A stretch of DNA of 64,000 nucleotides from Typha latifolia (lineage: Eukaryota; Streptophyta; Magnoliopsida; Poales; Typhaceae): the NCBI GenBank assembly GCA_019914945.1, contig CM034104.1, forward strand, positions 2,234,501 through 2,298,500. Direction: 5' to 3'. The notes beneath the pieces were generated by a model. The model made no database searches. It worked only from the letters and a program-made list of their open reading frames with translations, and was not told the DNA's origin. Each line of letters starts with the position of its first letter. Within the stretch, counting starts at the first letter, position 1. Positions 63,295 to 64,000 of this stretch are shown here, piece after piece. Position numbers and translations under genes: made by a program.

Positions 63295-64000
63295 GTTAGT
63301 AAGCACAGACAGTCTCTATACCATATTGGCTGTTATTTGTAAATTTGAATTTTACTAGAAGAGCATGTGGCCTTGTTCTTTTGTTGATTTCATATGTGAT
63401 GTCTAGTTGATACATTTTCCCAATTTTGTGTCTTGCTTAAATTACTTTGGTTTTGTTACTGATATTATTTTAAATCTGCTCCTATGATTTGCCTTGTTAT
63501 ATGTGATTGAGATGTACATTTTGATAAAATTTCGAAGGTTTCATAGTCTCTATTTTGGGTTGTGGGCTCTTCGGTACAGCTTGATTGGAAATATCTATTT
63601 ATCTACTTATGTCACTTTCCCCACCTTTTAGATGCTTGTTAATTTTGAGGATTCCGAAAGGTTCTGGTGCAGAAACTACATGACTCCACTTTCAACAAGT
63701 GTTTTGGTGCCTCCAAATGAACTTTCCCCATATAGTTGCATCACATGAGCATCATTACAGCTCTTGAATTTAAACAATAAAGGATCAGTGTTTAGAGCCT
63801 CTCAACATAATGTTGTCTTATGGGAAGACACTCTCAGGGTGCCATTTTACCAAATAGTCCTGTACAGTTAATAAAGTGGCTATCTTACTATTTAATGTTT
63901 GGAACTTCTGAAAGAATATCTTCAATGCCTCTGTTAGATCTTTTCTAGTGGGGTAGGAGACATGGATCCATCTTGCAAATTGGGCAACATTCCCAATTGT
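63295..64000 (+). other. SPT6L intron running to the window edge
   Basis: Starts with donor GTTAGT after the exon ending at 63294. I recognised no further SPT6L exon up to 64000, so the remaining exons are expected outside the window. Confidence 0.5.

Noticed and set aside
1..64000. CRISPR arrays, operons, bacterial insertion sequences, tRNA or rRNA genes
   Set aside because: The window is plant nuclear DNA; no spaced direct-repeat array was seen, and no tRNA or rRNA signature could be recognised by eye. A tRNA scan would be needed to exclude tRNAs firmly.

Overview
The window is nuclear DNA from a flowering plant, most likely a monocot. Every gene is a plant family with spliced GT-AG introns. 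Several genes (CYP94D, CYP98A, the PIN pair, the sugar-phosphate translocator) have very GC-rich first or only exons set in AT-rich introns and spacers, a 5' GC gradient typical of commelinid-type monocots. I cannot name the species. There is no operon, phage, CRISPR array or intact autonomous transposon. The spacing is that of a gene-rich euchromatic arm: ten protein genes in 64 kb.

Layout, left to right: FLX-like coiled-coil protein (-, 1754-3437, with a leader intron to about 4344); CYP94D-type cytochrome P450 (-, 5731-7354); ERA-like organellar GTPase in nine exons (-, 8652-12250); a short divergent promoter with G-boxes; WAT1-related EamA transporter in seven exons (+, 12718-14469); a 4.8 kb spacer with decayed repeats and possible far-upstream cis elements; CYP98A, the p-coumaroyl-shikimate 3'-hydroxylase of lignin synthesis (+, 19394-23337); NC2-alpha/DRAP1 transcriptional corepressor (+, 25095-32134); a 104-residue phytocystatin (-, 33500-35027); two tandem short-loop PIN auxin carriers (-, 36957-39210 and 41152-43214); an intronless KV/A/G sugar-phosphate translocator-like gene (-, 48340-49374); and SPT6-like transcription elongation factor (+, 55124 to beyond the right edge). 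I reassembled the exons by joining frames at splice sites that restore conserved family sequence. Nine genes are complete, with predicted lengths of 277, 507, 421, 398, 510, 313, 104, 400 and 412 residues for the spliced ones in the order above up to the PIN pair, plus 344 for the translocator (ten complete proteins counting it). SPT6L is cut after about 1502 residues.

The genes do not form an evident pathway cluster. They mix general nuclear functions (FLX-like, NC2-alpha, SPT6L), organelle ribosome biogenesis (ERA), hormone or cell-wall functions (CYP94D, WAT1-like, PIN pair, CYP98A), a protease inhibitor and a metabolite carrier.

The spacers hold the less ordinary material: a dispersed repeat family with at least three recognisable copies, tiny poly(T) retroposition scars flanked by target-site duplications, a Tourist-like MITE in an SPT6L intron, a 151-bp tandem duplication on a LINE-like fragment in an NC2-alpha intron, an old duplicated segment upstream of the PIN pair, a degenerate minisatellite, GA/CT tracts near several transcription starts, and AC (MYB) elements near CYP98A.

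I see no clearly new biological system. The best leads are the LxLxL motif plus expandable PAPAPS repeat in NC2-alpha, the PIN tandem pair whose two loops have diverged by independent repeat growth, and the micro-retroposon scars.
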